Notes: a model not told the origin generated them from the sequence alone. Counted from the first letter of the stretch, positions 49,951-60,573 are shown. The stretch: 64,000 nucleotides of DNA from an uncultured Anaeroplasma sp. (GCA_947592005.1 CANQDJ010000002.1:1-64000); one strand, 5' to 3'. Numbers and translations: made by a program.

Positions 49951-51852
49951 TTACTCCTCCAACAAAGATTCAATCAATTTATCTAAATCATATTTAAAAC
50001 TATACCCTGTATCTCGTAAAAACTTCGACGAATCTCCAACCAAAACCTTTGCGTCATTCGGACGAATAAATTGAGGAGATACTCGGACAAGAACTTCATT
50101 GGTCGTAGAATCGACTCCGACTTCTTCCAAATCTTTACCTCGCCATACAAGATCGATTCCAATTTTTGAATATGTTTTTTCAACAAATTCTCTTACCGTA
50201 TATGATTCCCCTGTAGAAATAACATAATCGGAAGGCTTATCTTGTTGTAGCGACAACCACATCGCATAAGCATAATCTGCCGTATGTCCCCACTCCCGAC
50301 GAGCATTCAAATTCCCCAATTCTAATATTTTCTTTTTCCCATTTCGTACCTGTTTGGCACAATCGACAATCTTCATCGCAACAAAGGAACTTTCTCGCAT
50401 AGGAGATTCATGATTATAACATATCCCGTTTGTGATAAATAAATTATAATTTTCTCTATAACATCTACCAATTTGATATGCATAAACTTTGGAAACCGCA
50501 TATGGCGATTTCGGATCCAACAAAGTATTTTCATTTTGAGGATATGTATCACCCGAAAACATATACGGAGAAGATAAATTAAATATTTTTGTTCGGATTT
50601 CACTAGACTTAATTGCATCAAGTAATCTTAAAGTTCCTAAAGAATTTACCTCTGTTGTATATTCCGGCATCTCAAACGATACATCGACATGAGATTGAGA
50701 AGCCAAATGATAGATTTCGTCCGGTTTAACAAATTCAATGATTCTGTTAATATTCGATGCATCGGTCAAATCCCCTATATGAGTAAAAAAGTTTTTATCT
50801 TCCGCAAATTCATTTATATACATCGACGGCATTTGCGAACGAGATTGAATTACACCGTGAACTTCATAGTTTTTTTCCAATAGGAGTTTTGTAAGATAAT
50901 ATCCGTCTTGATTAGTCAATCCGGTTATTAATGCGGTTTTTCTCATTTTTAAACGCTCCTTTTCTTTTCGTTTCGGCACTACGGCTATCATTTCAAGATT
51001 TCCCGAAAATTCTACTTTTTGAGAATCCGTAGTTAAAATGAACGCATCGCCTTTCTTTATACTCGTATTATTTATTTTACCGCTTCCGTCGATAATATAA
51101 AAAATCTCAAATCCTTTGTTTTCATAATATTCTTTGCCTTCAATAAATAATTTATATATATTGAAATGATTATTTTTAAATGTATCTTGTTCCTTAAAAT
51201 TATGAATTTTATTCTTATTGTTATTGTAATCTATAACATTCAAAGAATCTTCTATATGCAGATTTCTTTTCGGTTCTCGATTATAATCATACAGTCTATA
51301 AGTAATATCAGAAGATTCTTGAATTTCCAAAAGAAACGTATTTTCTTGTATGGCATGAACCGTTCCAGGTTCAACGATAATCAAATCATCTGGACGAATT
51401 TCTTTTTTTATTAAAAACTTTTCTATTAAGTTTTTTCGGATTATATCCCTCAACTCTATTTGATTTCTAACATCAATTCCCAAAATAACATCTTTCGATT
51501 TGGTTTCCGGCAAAATATACCAACACTCAAACTTCCCCAAAGAATTCTTTGTCTTAAGGGCATAATCGTCGTTGGGGTGAACTTGCACACTTAACTTATC
51601 CCCCGAAGAAATAAGTTTTAACAACAACGGAAATTCCTTATCCGGAAAATTATCAAACAATTCCGGGTGCTTATGCCATATATATCTTAACGTTTGTCCT
51701 TTATATTTCCCATTCATAACAATAGACGATTTGTTTTTATATCCCGAAACAATCCATGCTTCACCGGTTGTAGAAGGACAATCATAAATTTTATTTAATT
51801 CTTTGCCTGCCCATGGTTTTATTTCAAAATAGGGCTTCAAAAATAAAATCAT
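49951..51852 (-). CDS. Fused mannose-6-phosphate isomerase (ManA, type I) and GDP-mannose 4,6-dehydratase-like (Gmd-like) protein
   Basis: N-term KPYFEIKPWAGKELNKIYDC...SVQVHPNDDYA, EPGTVHAIQE; C-term RKTALITGLTNQDGYYLTKLLLEKNYEVHGV, ICYNHESPMRESSFVAMKI, RREWGHTADYAYAMWLSLQQDKPSDYVISTGESYTVREF. Confidence 0.85.
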   Translation of the reverse strand: MILFLKPYFEIKPWAGKELNKIYDCPSTTGEAWIVSGYKNKSSIVMNGKYKGQTLRYIWHKHPELFDNFPDKEFPLLLKLISSGDKLSVQVHPNDDYALKTKNSLGKFECWYILPETKSKDVILGIDVRNQIELRDIIRKNLIEKFLIKKEIRPDDLIIVEPGTVHAIQENTFLLEIQESSDITYRLYDYNREPKRNLHIEDSLNVIDYNNNKNKIHNFKEQDTFKNNHFNIYKLFIEGKEYYENKGFEIFYIIDGSGKINNTSIKKGDAFILTTDSQKVEFSGNLEMIAVVPKRKEKERLKMRKTALITGLTNQDGYYLTKLLLEKNYEVHGVIQSRSQMPSMYINEFAEDKNFFTHIGDLTDASNINRIIEFVKPDEIYHLASQSHVDVSFEMPEYTTEVNSLGTLRLLDAIKSSEIRTKIFNLSSPYMFSGDTYPQNENTLLDPKSPYAVSKVYAYQIGRCYRENYNLFITNGICYNHESPMRESSFVAMKIVDCAKQVRNGKKKILELGNLNARREWGHTADYAYAMWLSLQQDKPSDYVISTGESYTVREFVEKTYSKIGIDLVWRGKDLEEVGVDSTTNEVLVRVSPQFIRPNDAKVLVGDSSKFLRDTGYSFKYDLDKLIESLLEE

Positions 51853-52523
51853 TATTCCGCTCCTTTTCCGAATAATACCGCCGGTATGGTCTTTAAAATC
51901 AGCCAAATATCAAACCAAAATCCTCTTTTCTTGACATATAAAACATCTAATTCCATCTGTTCATCAAACGTTGTGTTTGCCCGACCGCTACACTGCCATA
52001 TACAAGTGATTCCTTGTTTGACATTCAGTCTTTGTCTTTGATAATCCGACATTTGTTCTTCTTCTCTTTTTACGCATGGTCTGGGACCAACAATACTCAT
52101 CGTTCCGTTTAAAACATTAAAAAGTTGCGGTAATTCGTCCAAACTTGTTTTTCTTAAAAACTTCCCAAATTTCGTTACACGAGGGTCATTTTTCATTTTA
52201 AACGTTCCTTCTCGCTCAGATAAATGCATTAACTGCTCTATTTCCGCATCTGCACCAACTCTCATACTTCTGAATTTGTATATTTTAAATGGTTTTCCGT
52301 ACCTACCAATCCGTTCCGAAATATACAATGCCGGTCCTTTGGAAGTGCATTTCACCAAAATAGCCAAAAGAAGCAAGACCCAAGAAAGAATAATAAGTCC
52401 AAATAACGCTCCGAAAATATCTATGCATCTTTTGATAAAATCATAAAAATGCTTTTTTTTATAAATGGAATAGTCAATCTCATATGTTGGCCATTTTTTC
52501 TCTTTTTTCACAATATTCCACAA
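51852..52523 (-). CDS. Initiating sugar-phosphate transferase (polyprenyl-phosphate type)
   Basis: KRCIDIFGALFGLIIL, KFRSMRVGAD, LRKTSLDELPQLFNVLNGTMSIVGPRP. Confidence 0.93.
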   Translation of the reverse strand: MWNIVKKEKKWPTYEIDYSIYKKKHFYDFIKRCIDIFGALFGLIILSWVLLLLAILVKCTSKGPALYISERIGRYGKPFKIYKFRSMRVGADAEIEQLMHLSEREGTFKMKNDPRVTKFGKFLRKTSLDELPQLFNVLNGTMSIVGPRPCVKREEEQMSDYQRQRLNVKQGITCIWQCSGRANTTFDEQMELDVLYVKKRGFWFDIWLILKTIPAVLFGKGAE

Positions 52524-52670
52524 CTCCTCATTAAAACAGGAATGAATCTTATTTGCATAAATCTATTTATATTATTGGAATAAAATAACAGTTTATAACA
52601 ATCTTTATTGTATTTTCATTCCCATTTGATTTATTTCCCTTTAAAAATCTCCCATTATTTTCTCTTTTAG

Positions 52671-52692
52671 AAATACTAATTAATTAGTATTT
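52671..52692. promoter_or_regulatory. Perfect 22-bp palindrome upstream of the sugar transferase gene
   Basis: AAATACTAATTAATTAGTATTT equals its own reverse complement. Confidence 0.5.
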
Positions 52693-52796
52693 TACCATTT
52701 TTTTGTAGTTTTGACAATAATTTACCAAGATTATACCTTTTAAACCAAATAAAAATACAATACATAAACAAATAATGTTTCGTTCACTTTACTTTT

Positions 52797-52829
52797 AAAA
52801 AAGAGCCTATGGTTCTATTCCATACGCTC
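52797..52829 (-). terminator. Rho-independent terminator at the end of the second flippase gene
   Basis: GAGCGTATGG-AATAGAA-CCATAGGCTC-TTTTTT on the minus strand. Confidence 0.65.
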
Positions 52830-54263
52830 TCCATCTTCTTTTAAATCTTTTTTGTGAATTATATTCCCGAGAAGGGCAAACAACAATTTATAGTAAAACA
52901 AAATTATCAGAACTCCTTCTCCGACAACATATATCAAAAATCCCAACCAATTTATATTCAAAATGCTTACTGAATAAAACACTGCCGTAGATAAAAGTAA
53001 AAAAACGCCATTCTTTACAGTACCAATCGGTATACCCTTTAAAAAATAAATTTCCGAAATAAAATACCAAATAAATAATGTTATTACAGACGCAATAGAT
53101 AAATACATCGGTTTTTCGAAAACAAATATCGCAACCAAATTTGTAATTACCGCAATCACCAAAACCAAAATACTGATAATAAAAAACGATAAATTCCTAT
53201 TCGTTACTTTGTAATAATTTTGCATAACCACACTGATACATGATGATACCGCCAATCCAGGTAAAATAATACGGAAAATAATCAAAGAATCCGTATATTT
53301 ATCTAAATACCACCGAATAAAAGAATTTAACGGAAAATACATCGAAATTCCCGCAAAAACAATAATTAAAAGAAGCGAATTCGCTTTATGATACGCTCGT
53401 TTTACATTATTATCTTCCATCTTTTTCAAAACAGGATACAATACCATAGAAACGGCTGTAATAAACGTATTGGCAATAGAAAACAAACTATACGCAAACG
53501 AATACGTCGAAAACTGTTCAATATCATACATTCTCTCGATAAAAATACGGTCACAACTTAAAATAAGCGTCGAAACCAAATTGGCGATCAATAATGGTAA
53601 CCCCAATTTCATTAAATCCCATATCTCATTCTTTTCGTCTTTCCATTTTACCGCTTTACCGAAAACAATATCGTGATATTTAATAAAATAATACAACAAC
53701 AAAACATAATTCGTTCCGACTACAATTATTATATACGTCGAATAATTGGCATTGGGAATTAAATATATCAATCCAACACCCAAAATTGTAATCGCACTCC
53801 AAATGATATTAAAAATGGATAAAATATTAAACTGACTCGTAAGTTGTGATACTTGGGCAAAATAAGTCAATAACTGCTGGGCAATTAAATTTAATGCAAT
53901 GCTGATAAAAATAATCCGTAATTCCCCTTTTAAAAAGAAAAATGCCACAACAAATCCGACTATCGACATTATAAGTTGAATATAAAACAAAACCCTTATA
54001 TAAAACCTAAACTTCCCTTTATCCAATTCCTGATAATCCTTACCACCGTATTTTAAATAAATACCATCAATAAGTCCCAACGAAAAAAGACCGATATACG
54101 TCATATACAACGTGTAGGTTTTATAACAACCAAAATCCGCTTTGGAAAGAAATTTCGGTATGACAAAACCCACTACCATACCTGCCACCAATCTTATAAC
54201 ATTACTAATGGTAACTATTAAAATGTTCTTTGTCATTCTTTTTCCTTCCTGCAAGAATTTCAC
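52815..54263 (-). CDS. Second polysaccharide flippase (Wzx-like)
   Basis: Multi-TM; RLVAGMVVGFVIPKFLSKADFGCYKTYTLYMTYIGLFSLGLIDGIYLKYGG. Confidence 0.85.
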   Translation of the reverse strand: MKFLQEGKRMTKNILIVTISNVIRLVAGMVVGFVIPKFLSKADFGCYKTYTLYMTYIGLFSLGLIDGIYLKYGGKDYQELDKGKFRFYIRVLFYIQLIMSIVGFVVAFFFLKGELRIIFISIALNLIAQQLLTYFAQVSQLTSQFNILSIFNIIWSAITILGVGLIYLIPNANYSTYIIIVVGTNYVLLLYYFIKYHDIVFGKAVKWKDEKNEIWDLMKLGLPLLIANLVSTLILSCDRIFIERMYDIEQFSTYSFAYSLFSIANTFITAVSMVLYPVLKKMEDNNVKRAYHKANSLLLIIVFAGISMYFPLNSFIRWYLDKYTDSLIIFRIILPGLAVSSCISVVMQNYYKVTNRNLSFFIISILVLVIAVITNLVAIFVFEKPMYLSIASVITLFIWYFISEIYFLKGIPIGTVKNGVFLLLSTAVFYSVSILNINWLGFLIYVVGEGVLIILFYYKLLFALLGNIIHKKDLKEDGERME

Positions 54264-55351
54264 CTCTTTTTTATAACATCATCAAATATTTCCAAATGCC
54301 GTTCCGCCATTTTTTCTATCGTATATTCCTTTGCCACTTCCAACGCCTTTTGTTGATACAAAGAATATACCTCTTTTTCCGAATTCAAAATCTCTTCTAC
54401 AGCCAAAACCATTTGGTCTACATTATCCACTTCAACCATTTTCCCATTGCCCTTTATCATTTCATAACAAGACAAACAACGATCCGTAGAAACAACAGGC
54501 AACCCTTTGGCCAATGCCTCATTGACAACCAATCCCCATTGATCTTCTCTAGTAGGCAAAAGAAAAACATCTGCCGCCAAATAATACTTTTGTAATTCTA
54601 TCGAATTTAAAAACGGTATGACTTTAATCTTTAAATCCCATTCTTTTGCCATAGAACAATATGGTTCAATTAATTCTCCTCCGATAATAACTAATTCATA
54701 TTGAGATAATTTCTTATAAACCTTCAAAAGAACATCAATTCCCTTTCTGGGAATAATCTGCCCGACAAATAAAATCGTTTTATTGGTTAATCCTAACGTT
54801 TGTTTCAACACTTCTTTTTCTTTTTCATCTATCGGTCTATCCAAAACATATTCCTTATAAACAGAAGTAAACGGATAAATATAACAATTTTTACCCCCAT
54901 ATTTATGAATAACTTCTACACTATAATTCCCTGTTGTAACAAAAAAATCCGCATGAGAAAATATCATTTTTTTTAATTTCAACTTTATTTTATTTTCCTC
55001 TTCCGGTTTAAAAATACCATCAATACTTAATCCATATGGAATATGTTTTTTTATACAATACCTCGAAGCGATAACAGAAGTCGGTGTATGATAATTTCCG
55101 AAAAGAACAATATCATAATTCTCTTTCAAAAACCTTTTCACTTTAAAAGAAATTGTACCATCATCTTTAAAATGAATTCCCTTTAAAAAATGAAATTTAA
55201 AATTCTTAAAATTATCACTAACCCATTCGGCATTTCTACACTTCGCATTATCCCTTTCAAACAAAACCGTCAAATCCACACTTTTTCCGATTTCATTAAA
55301 AAAATCTACTCGATACGGAGCCGGAACATTCGTTAAAAACAATACTTTCAT
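54260..55351 (-). CDS. GT4-family glycosyltransferase
   Basis: FLTNVPAPYRVDFFNEIGK, FVGQIIPRKGIDVLLK, LLPTREDQWGLVVNEALAKGLPVVSTD. Confidence 0.9.
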   Translation of the reverse strand: MKVLFLTNVPAPYRVDFFNEIGKSVDLTVLFERDNAKCRNAEWVSDNFKNFKFHFLKGIHFKDDGTISFKVKRFLKENYDIVLFGNYHTPTSVIASRYCIKKHIPYGLSIDGIFKPEEENKIKLKLKKMIFSHADFFVTTGNYSVEVIHKYGGKNCYIYPFTSVYKEYVLDRPIDEKEKEVLKQTLGLTNKTILFVGQIIPRKGIDVLLKVYKKLSQYELVIIGGELIEPYCSMAKEWDLKIKVIPFLNSIELQKYYLAADVFLLPTREDQWGLVVNEALAKGLPVVSTDRCLSCYEMIKGNGKMVEVDNVDQMVLAVEEILNSEKEVYSLYQQKALEVAKEYTIEKMAERHLEIFDDVIKKR

Positions 55352-56391
55352 TTTTTAACCTCCCTTATTCCGTCAAAAATAATTCTTGCCGTCTTATTCC
55401 AAGAATACTTATTCAAAACCTTTTGGGCTTCTTCTTCGGTAATCTGTTTCGGATTTTCCAATATAGGCTGAATGGTTTTTACATCATATGGATCACAATA
55501 TTCAACAATATCCCCGTATATTTCCTTAAAAACTTCGATATTCGACAAAATGATTCTCTTACACCCATACAATATCGCTTCTAAAGGTGGAATCCCAAAT
55601 CCCTCATAAAAACTAGGCAATATAAATGCGTAACATGTATTATATAAATAAAACAATTCCTTATCCGTCAAATATCCGGTAAATATAACATTTTCCTGCT
55701 CGTCGAGATTCACTTCTTGATAAACTTTTCCCTTTCCTCCCGTTATGACGAACGTTTTATCTTTATTTCGCTTGGCCGTTTCCAAAACATAGTTTAAATT
55801 CTTTGTTTTATTAAAACTTCCTACCGTCAAATAAAAAGGCTCCTTCACAAAGGCGAATTTATCGGAATAATCTTCTATATCCATTCTTTGAAAAATTCCG
55901 CATTTTGTAACAACAACTCTATTTGAATCTATCTTAAAATACTCTGTAATCCTCTTTTTCGAAAACTCAGATACTGTAAAAACAGGCCGATATTTCTTAA
56001 TATTTCGTTTCGTAATAAACTTCACAATATTTCTATAAAGAAAGCCATAATACTTCTTATTATCCACAATATTCAAATCATGAACAACCGTCGCTCCCGC
56101 AAACCGTAAAGGAGCCAAATTACATAAATTCAACAAATATTTTGCCTTATTTTTCTTCAAAAACCTCGGTAACGATATTTGTTCGAAAAAATAACCTTTT
56201 CTTTTTATCTTTACATATTTTATATGGTTAAATCCTTCCGGTATACTCGCATTTTCGGGACAAACCACCACAAACTCATATTCTCTAAAAAAATTATCTA
56301 TTTCAAATTGCCAAACAACCTCTTTGGCGTACCGTTGAACACCGGTAGTCGTTTGTGATAAATATTTTCCGTTAATATAGATTGTTTCCAT
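55348..56391 (-). CDS. GT4-family glycosyltransferase
   Basis: INGKYLSQTTTGVQRYAKEVV, TVGSFNKTKNLNYVLE, LPSFYEGFGIPPLEAILYG. Confidence 0.9.
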   Translation of the reverse strand: METIYINGKYLSQTTTGVQRYAKEVVWQFEIDNFFREYEFVVVCPENASIPEGFNHIKYVKIKRKGYFFEQISLPRFLKKNKAKYLLNLCNLAPLRFAGATVVHDLNIVDNKKYYGFLYRNIVKFITKRNIKKYRPVFTVSEFSKKRITEYFKIDSNRVVVTKCGIFQRMDIEDYSDKFAFVKEPFYLTVGSFNKTKNLNYVLETAKRNKDKTFVITGGKGKVYQEVNLDEQENVIFTGYLTDKELFYLYNTCYAFILPSFYEGFGIPPLEAILYGCKRIILSNIEVFKEIYGDIVEYCDPYDVKTIQPILENPKQITEEEAQKVLNKYSWNKTARIIFDGIREVKK

Positions 56392-56392
56392 C

Positions 56393-59155
56393 CTATCCCC
56401 TCACTATATCCGCAGTTTTGGCAAACAGTTTTTTTCTGTGTCTTTTCCAATTTTCTATATCTTCCGTTGGACCGATATGAACAATTAAATCTCCGTAAAA
56501 AACAGTAGTCAACAATCCAAAAGAAACCACTTTTTCCCAATCATAACAATGAATTTCTTGCGGATCGAAGGTCTTTAAATACTTATTCAAATAATGAATG
56601 ACATTCCACTTATTTACACAAACCACTTTCGCCCCGTTATACTCTTTCTCCTTCTTTTGACCCAATAAAAGAATAACATTTTCCTTTGAAGAATCCAATG
56701 TTGCTTGTCCCAAATGATTTAGAATATATAGATTCCTATTCCCTTTCTTCCGCTCTATATGCCGATCCGACATATCATATTTATCTCCAAGCGTAGAAAT
56801 AAAGAATATCGCCACAAAAACCGCACAAACATAATTCATTAAAGTGGCTTCGGTTAAACCATATATAAAATAAACGATCAATCCCACAAAAAGTTTACAA
56901 TCTTTTGTCTTAACCACTTTATAAGAAAGAATTACATAAATAACCAAATATATACTATAACAAATAATCCCTTGAAAAATCAAAACATTCAAATAAAGAT
57001 TATCAATCGGAAGAATATCATATGTAGGATCAGATACCCCATTAAACCCGAATAATGTCCATCGATTCTCCTTTAGATATATTGAAAAAATAGATAATCG
57101 ACCGCTTATCAACGAGTTCAACGTTTCTAATTTGTTCACATACTTTCCTGCCAAAATAGTAATCATCGTAAACAACGGAAAGGCCAAAACCAATCCATAT
57201 CTCCATTTTCCTTTTACTCGAATACCATCGGAAATAATATCCAGCATCAACAACAAAACCACACATAAACATCCTGTTCTCGACCTAGTGAAACTATAGA
57301 CAACTCCTGTCAAAACGGCAACACAAATCTTTTCCAAATAACTCGTTTTTCGGTATAACATCAAACTCAAATACCCAATAAACAAAAACAAAGAAACCGT
57401 ATTTGGGTGAGAGAAACCCAAAGAATGCCGTTCATAACGAGGTTGCCATGTTTGAGAATAAACAATAAAGATTTCATCTTTCAATACGCCGAATCCACAG
57501 AATATAACTGTTTGTAAAGAGAAAAACGCAATACTCAAAAACAACGCTTTTAAAAATGGTTTTGCCCCTTTATCCGCGTAACATACCCCTAACGCAATCA
57601 ACATAATAAACGCCGGATCTTGTACAAAAACCGCAGTAAATCCCGCTAAAATACCATAAAATATCAACTTCCTATAATTTATACTTGTCATGGTTTTGGC
57701 AACAAAATAAACCAAACAAGCCATTAAAAATACAATTAAAATCAACACATTCGTTTTATTTAAACCGGAATCATTGATATATAAAGTATAAAACTTAAAT
57801 CCCACCAAATAAAACGTCAATATTTGTGGAAAACAATCTACCAATTTTGTCTTCAAATTAATCCATTTCTCTTTCCGAGAAATCGATCTATCTTGTATTC
57901 TTCGGATTATATCCGTAACACAAACAATCCCCAAAAATAAGAATAAAAATGGTAAAATAATATATTTTATAAATCCAGAACATTCAATATAAAATGTTCC
58001 CATCGTCTTTTTGGATTGTTCCGCTCCGCTAAAAAAGATTTTCACTTCCGAAGGCATCTGTTCAAACTGCTTAAAATGTCTATTCCCTTCTTGTTCTAAT
58101 TCAAATAAACTGAACTGAATATACTTCACATCATCAGAAAGAGAATAACTAACATTAAACTTCGTAGAATCGGAATAATTATCCTTATGATAATGAAATT
58201 CAATTTCATACAATGCCTTTTCATACCGACTATCCATTCCCGAAACATTATTATAAGAAACATTCAACCTATCCGCTTCTTTTGGAATGTCGAATTCAAA
58301 AACCATTACCCTTTTTTCATTCACAAAATCATCTAAACTTACCCAATTATATCCTATATTTTGAAATTTGGGAGAGATTTCATTTTCGGCAACAGGTAAC
58401 ACATCATTTATATTAACATCATATCCCGCTAATAAATACGAATACAATTCTTTACTTCCCTGTAAACTTACCTTCTTCCCAACATTGGTAATATACTCGT
58501 CCAACTCTTGTTTACAAACTATAATCGCTTTATAATCCGTACCTCTTAATATAAATTTATTAAGTAATTCTTTATTTTCCTCTGCCTTCTTTTCTTTTTT
58601 CGTCAATTGAATAACTTCTAAATTAACTGTAAGAATAGACTGTGTATCAATAAAATCAAAAGGCATACCTAGTTTTTGATTTTTAAAATTTTCAAAACTA
58701 TAAACATAATATAAGTCATTATCCTCTTTTCGTTCATAAAAATGCTCACCCAACTCATCATAGGTATAGTCACAAAGAGCCTCATCTATATCCGAATCTC
58801 CGAAAATCGTTTTATAGTTTTTACCATTATTAATCATAACCTCTTTCCCAGGTACCGTTTGATTATCATGATACTTTTGATTCAACCGGCCGTAAAAAGG
58901 TAATCTTCCTTGATTCCCATTATTTTGAGAAAAACGATATTCCAACGATACCCTTCCATTGATACTATCGTCTATTTCCGTATATTCCGTATAATCATAC
59001 TCTAAATCCACTTCACTTATTTCCGGTTGGTTCTTAAAAACCACATCGGAAGAATAATCTTTTGTCCTTGTCTTAAATCGATATGGTATAGCCGCCAAAT
59101 AAATGGCTGAGAAAGAAATAAGAAGTAAAAGGATCATAATCATCTTCTTTTTCAT
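56393..59155 (-). CDS. Large multidomain O-antigen polymerase-like membrane protein
   Basis: One N-terminal TM, ~370-aa predicted extracytoplasmic region, multi-TM Wzy-like core (SLGFSHPNTVSLFLFIGYLSLMLYR, SFTRSRTG, LFGFNGVSDPTYDILPIDNLYLNVL), C-terminal ~115-aa soluble domain. Confidence 0.68.
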   Translation of the reverse strand: MKKKMIMILLLLISFSAIYLAAIPYRFKTRTKDYSSDVVFKNQPEISEVDLEYDYTEYTEIDDSINGRVSLEYRFSQNNGNQGRLPFYGRLNQKYHDNQTVPGKEVMINNGKNYKTIFGDSDIDEALCDYTYDELGEHFYERKEDNDLYYVYSFENFKNQKLGMPFDFIDTQSILTVNLEVIQLTKKEKKAEENKELLNKFILRGTDYKAIIVCKQELDEYITNVGKKVSLQGSKELYSYLLAGYDVNINDVLPVAENEISPKFQNIGYNWVSLDDFVNEKRVMVFEFDIPKEADRLNVSYNNVSGMDSRYEKALYEIEFHYHKDNYSDSTKFNVSYSLSDDVKYIQFSLFELEQEGNRHFKQFEQMPSEVKIFFSGAEQSKKTMGTFYIECSGFIKYIILPFLFLFLGIVCVTDIIRRIQDRSISRKEKWINLKTKLVDCFPQILTFYLVGFKFYTLYINDSGLNKTNVLILIVFLMACLVYFVAKTMTSINYRKLIFYGILAGFTAVFVQDPAFIMLIALGVCYADKGAKPFLKALFLSIAFFSLQTVIFCGFGVLKDEIFIVYSQTWQPRYERHSLGFSHPNTVSLFLFIGYLSLMLYRKTSYLEKICVAVLTGVVYSFTRSRTGCLCVVLLLMLDIISDGIRVKGKWRYGLVLAFPLFTMITILAGKYVNKLETLNSLISGRLSIFSIYLKENRWTLFGFNGVSDPTYDILPIDNLYLNVLIFQGIICYSIYLVIYVILSYKVVKTKDCKLFVGLIVYFIYGLTEATLMNYVCAVFVAIFFISTLGDKYDMSDRHIERKKGNRNLYILNHLGQATLDSSKENVILLLGQKKEKEYNGAKVVCVNKWNVIHYLNKYLKTFDPQEIHCYDWEKVVSFGLLTTVFYGDLIVHIGPTEDIENWKRHRKKLFAKTADIVRG

Positions 59156-60444
59156 ATTTCTACCTCCCGATTGGCTCTTTCAACCACTGCCAAAATTAAC
59201 GCCAAAACAATCATATAATAATACATATGATATGTGTTATCAATTAAACCATATATATCTACGACAACAAAACCGATAAACATTATTCGGTTAAAATAAT
59301 CCCCATTCTTTAAAACCAATTTATATTTCAAGGCAAAATGCCATAAAATTACAGCCAATCCGATAATTCCCATACTTGCTAAAGTTTCATATATCGTCGA
59401 ATGACAAACAAAAACAGCCCCTTTATAATCCACATCGAACGCAAACCCCGCACCAAACAAGAAATACAAAGGACTTCTTCGTATAATCGCTAACGCTTTA
59501 TCATATAACTCAAATCTTCCGTTATCATCGATAATATCCATTAAATGGTTCATAAAAAAATCAAATTTCCAAACCATTAGAAACAAACAAATAAAAAAAC
59601 CAAAAATACATAATACTGCCGTCGTTTTATATAATTTAGCGTGAATCATACTATATAATATAAGAATCACAAATTCAATTCCGGCGAATAAAATCGTTCC
59701 TCTGCTTAACGTTGCCATAATTCCACCGATTCCAAACAACAAAACCAAAAAATGTACAATCCATTCTTTATTTTTGATTCGGATTCGATCATAAAATAAA
59801 TAAAATACAAACGGAACGCTCACACAAAGCATAATTCCGGCTTCATTACATATTCCCCAACCCAAAGAATAAATTTCCCGTAAATTCGCTTTAAGTTCTA
59901 TTAATCTTCCTACCGACAACATACATTCTAAAGATAACAATAGAAGCAATCCTTCCATAACATAAGAAAATTCTTCTTTTATGTCCATCTTTAAAGAACT
60001 AAAACAAAATATATAAACAAAAAAATACGCTGCCCAAGCAAAATATAAAAAATAAAACGTCGTTGTCGTCGGTCTATTCCATAATAAAGGCAACATTCCC
60101 AATATTGCCAAAACCATAAAATTTACTCCGAACTGTCCCACTTTCGGTTTTATTCTGTTTCTTATCCAAAACACAATTAAAGTAATAAGCAATAAAACTG
60201 TTCCTATAATAAGTCCTATATTAATATCCGCTGTTGCGGCAAGTTCGCCATTAACAAAAATAAAATCCACAATAAACGGTAATCCGTATTTTAAATCATT
60301 TTTTATCAACAAAGAAAGGGCACATAAAACCATAATAATCGGCATAGCATACGCTTCCGCAAACGCCCATAAAAAACTAGAAATCAAAGCGACAATCAAC
60401 GTATAAAACCCGAATATTCGATACTCTTTTTTCTCAACAGCCAT
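59152..60444 (-). CDS. O-antigen ligase/polymerase-like membrane protein
   Basis: Multi-TM, LSRGTILFAGIEFVILI, YFLFGAGFAFDVDYKGAVFVCHSTIYETLASMGIIGLAVIL. Confidence 0.78.
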   Translation of the reverse strand: MAVEKKEYRIFGFYTLIVALISSFLWAFAEAYAMPIIMVLCALSLLIKNDLKYGLPFIVDFIFVNGELAATADINIGLIIGTVLLLITLIVFWIRNRIKPKVGQFGVNFMVLAILGMLPLLWNRPTTTTFYFLYFAWAAYFFVYIFCFSSLKMDIKEEFSYVMEGLLLLLSLECMLSVGRLIELKANLREIYSLGWGICNEAGIMLCVSVPFVFYLFYDRIRIKNKEWIVHFLVLLFGIGGIMATLSRGTILFAGIEFVILILYSMIHAKLYKTTAVLCIFGFFICLFLMVWKFDFFMNHLMDIIDDNGRFELYDKALAIIRRSPLYFLFGAGFAFDVDYKGAVFVCHSTIYETLASMGIIGLAVILWHFALKYKLVLKNGDYFNRIMFIGFVVVDIYGLIDNTYHMYYYMIVLALILAVVERANREVEI

Positions 60445-60573
60445 AAATCCCTCTCCCTTCTTATACCTATCAAAAATACTTATGGTATAAGTATATACTT
60501 AATTTCAAGAATAGTCAAATTTAAAACAACACATAAAAATACTTATTTCCCAAAATAACAAATAAACCTTGAT

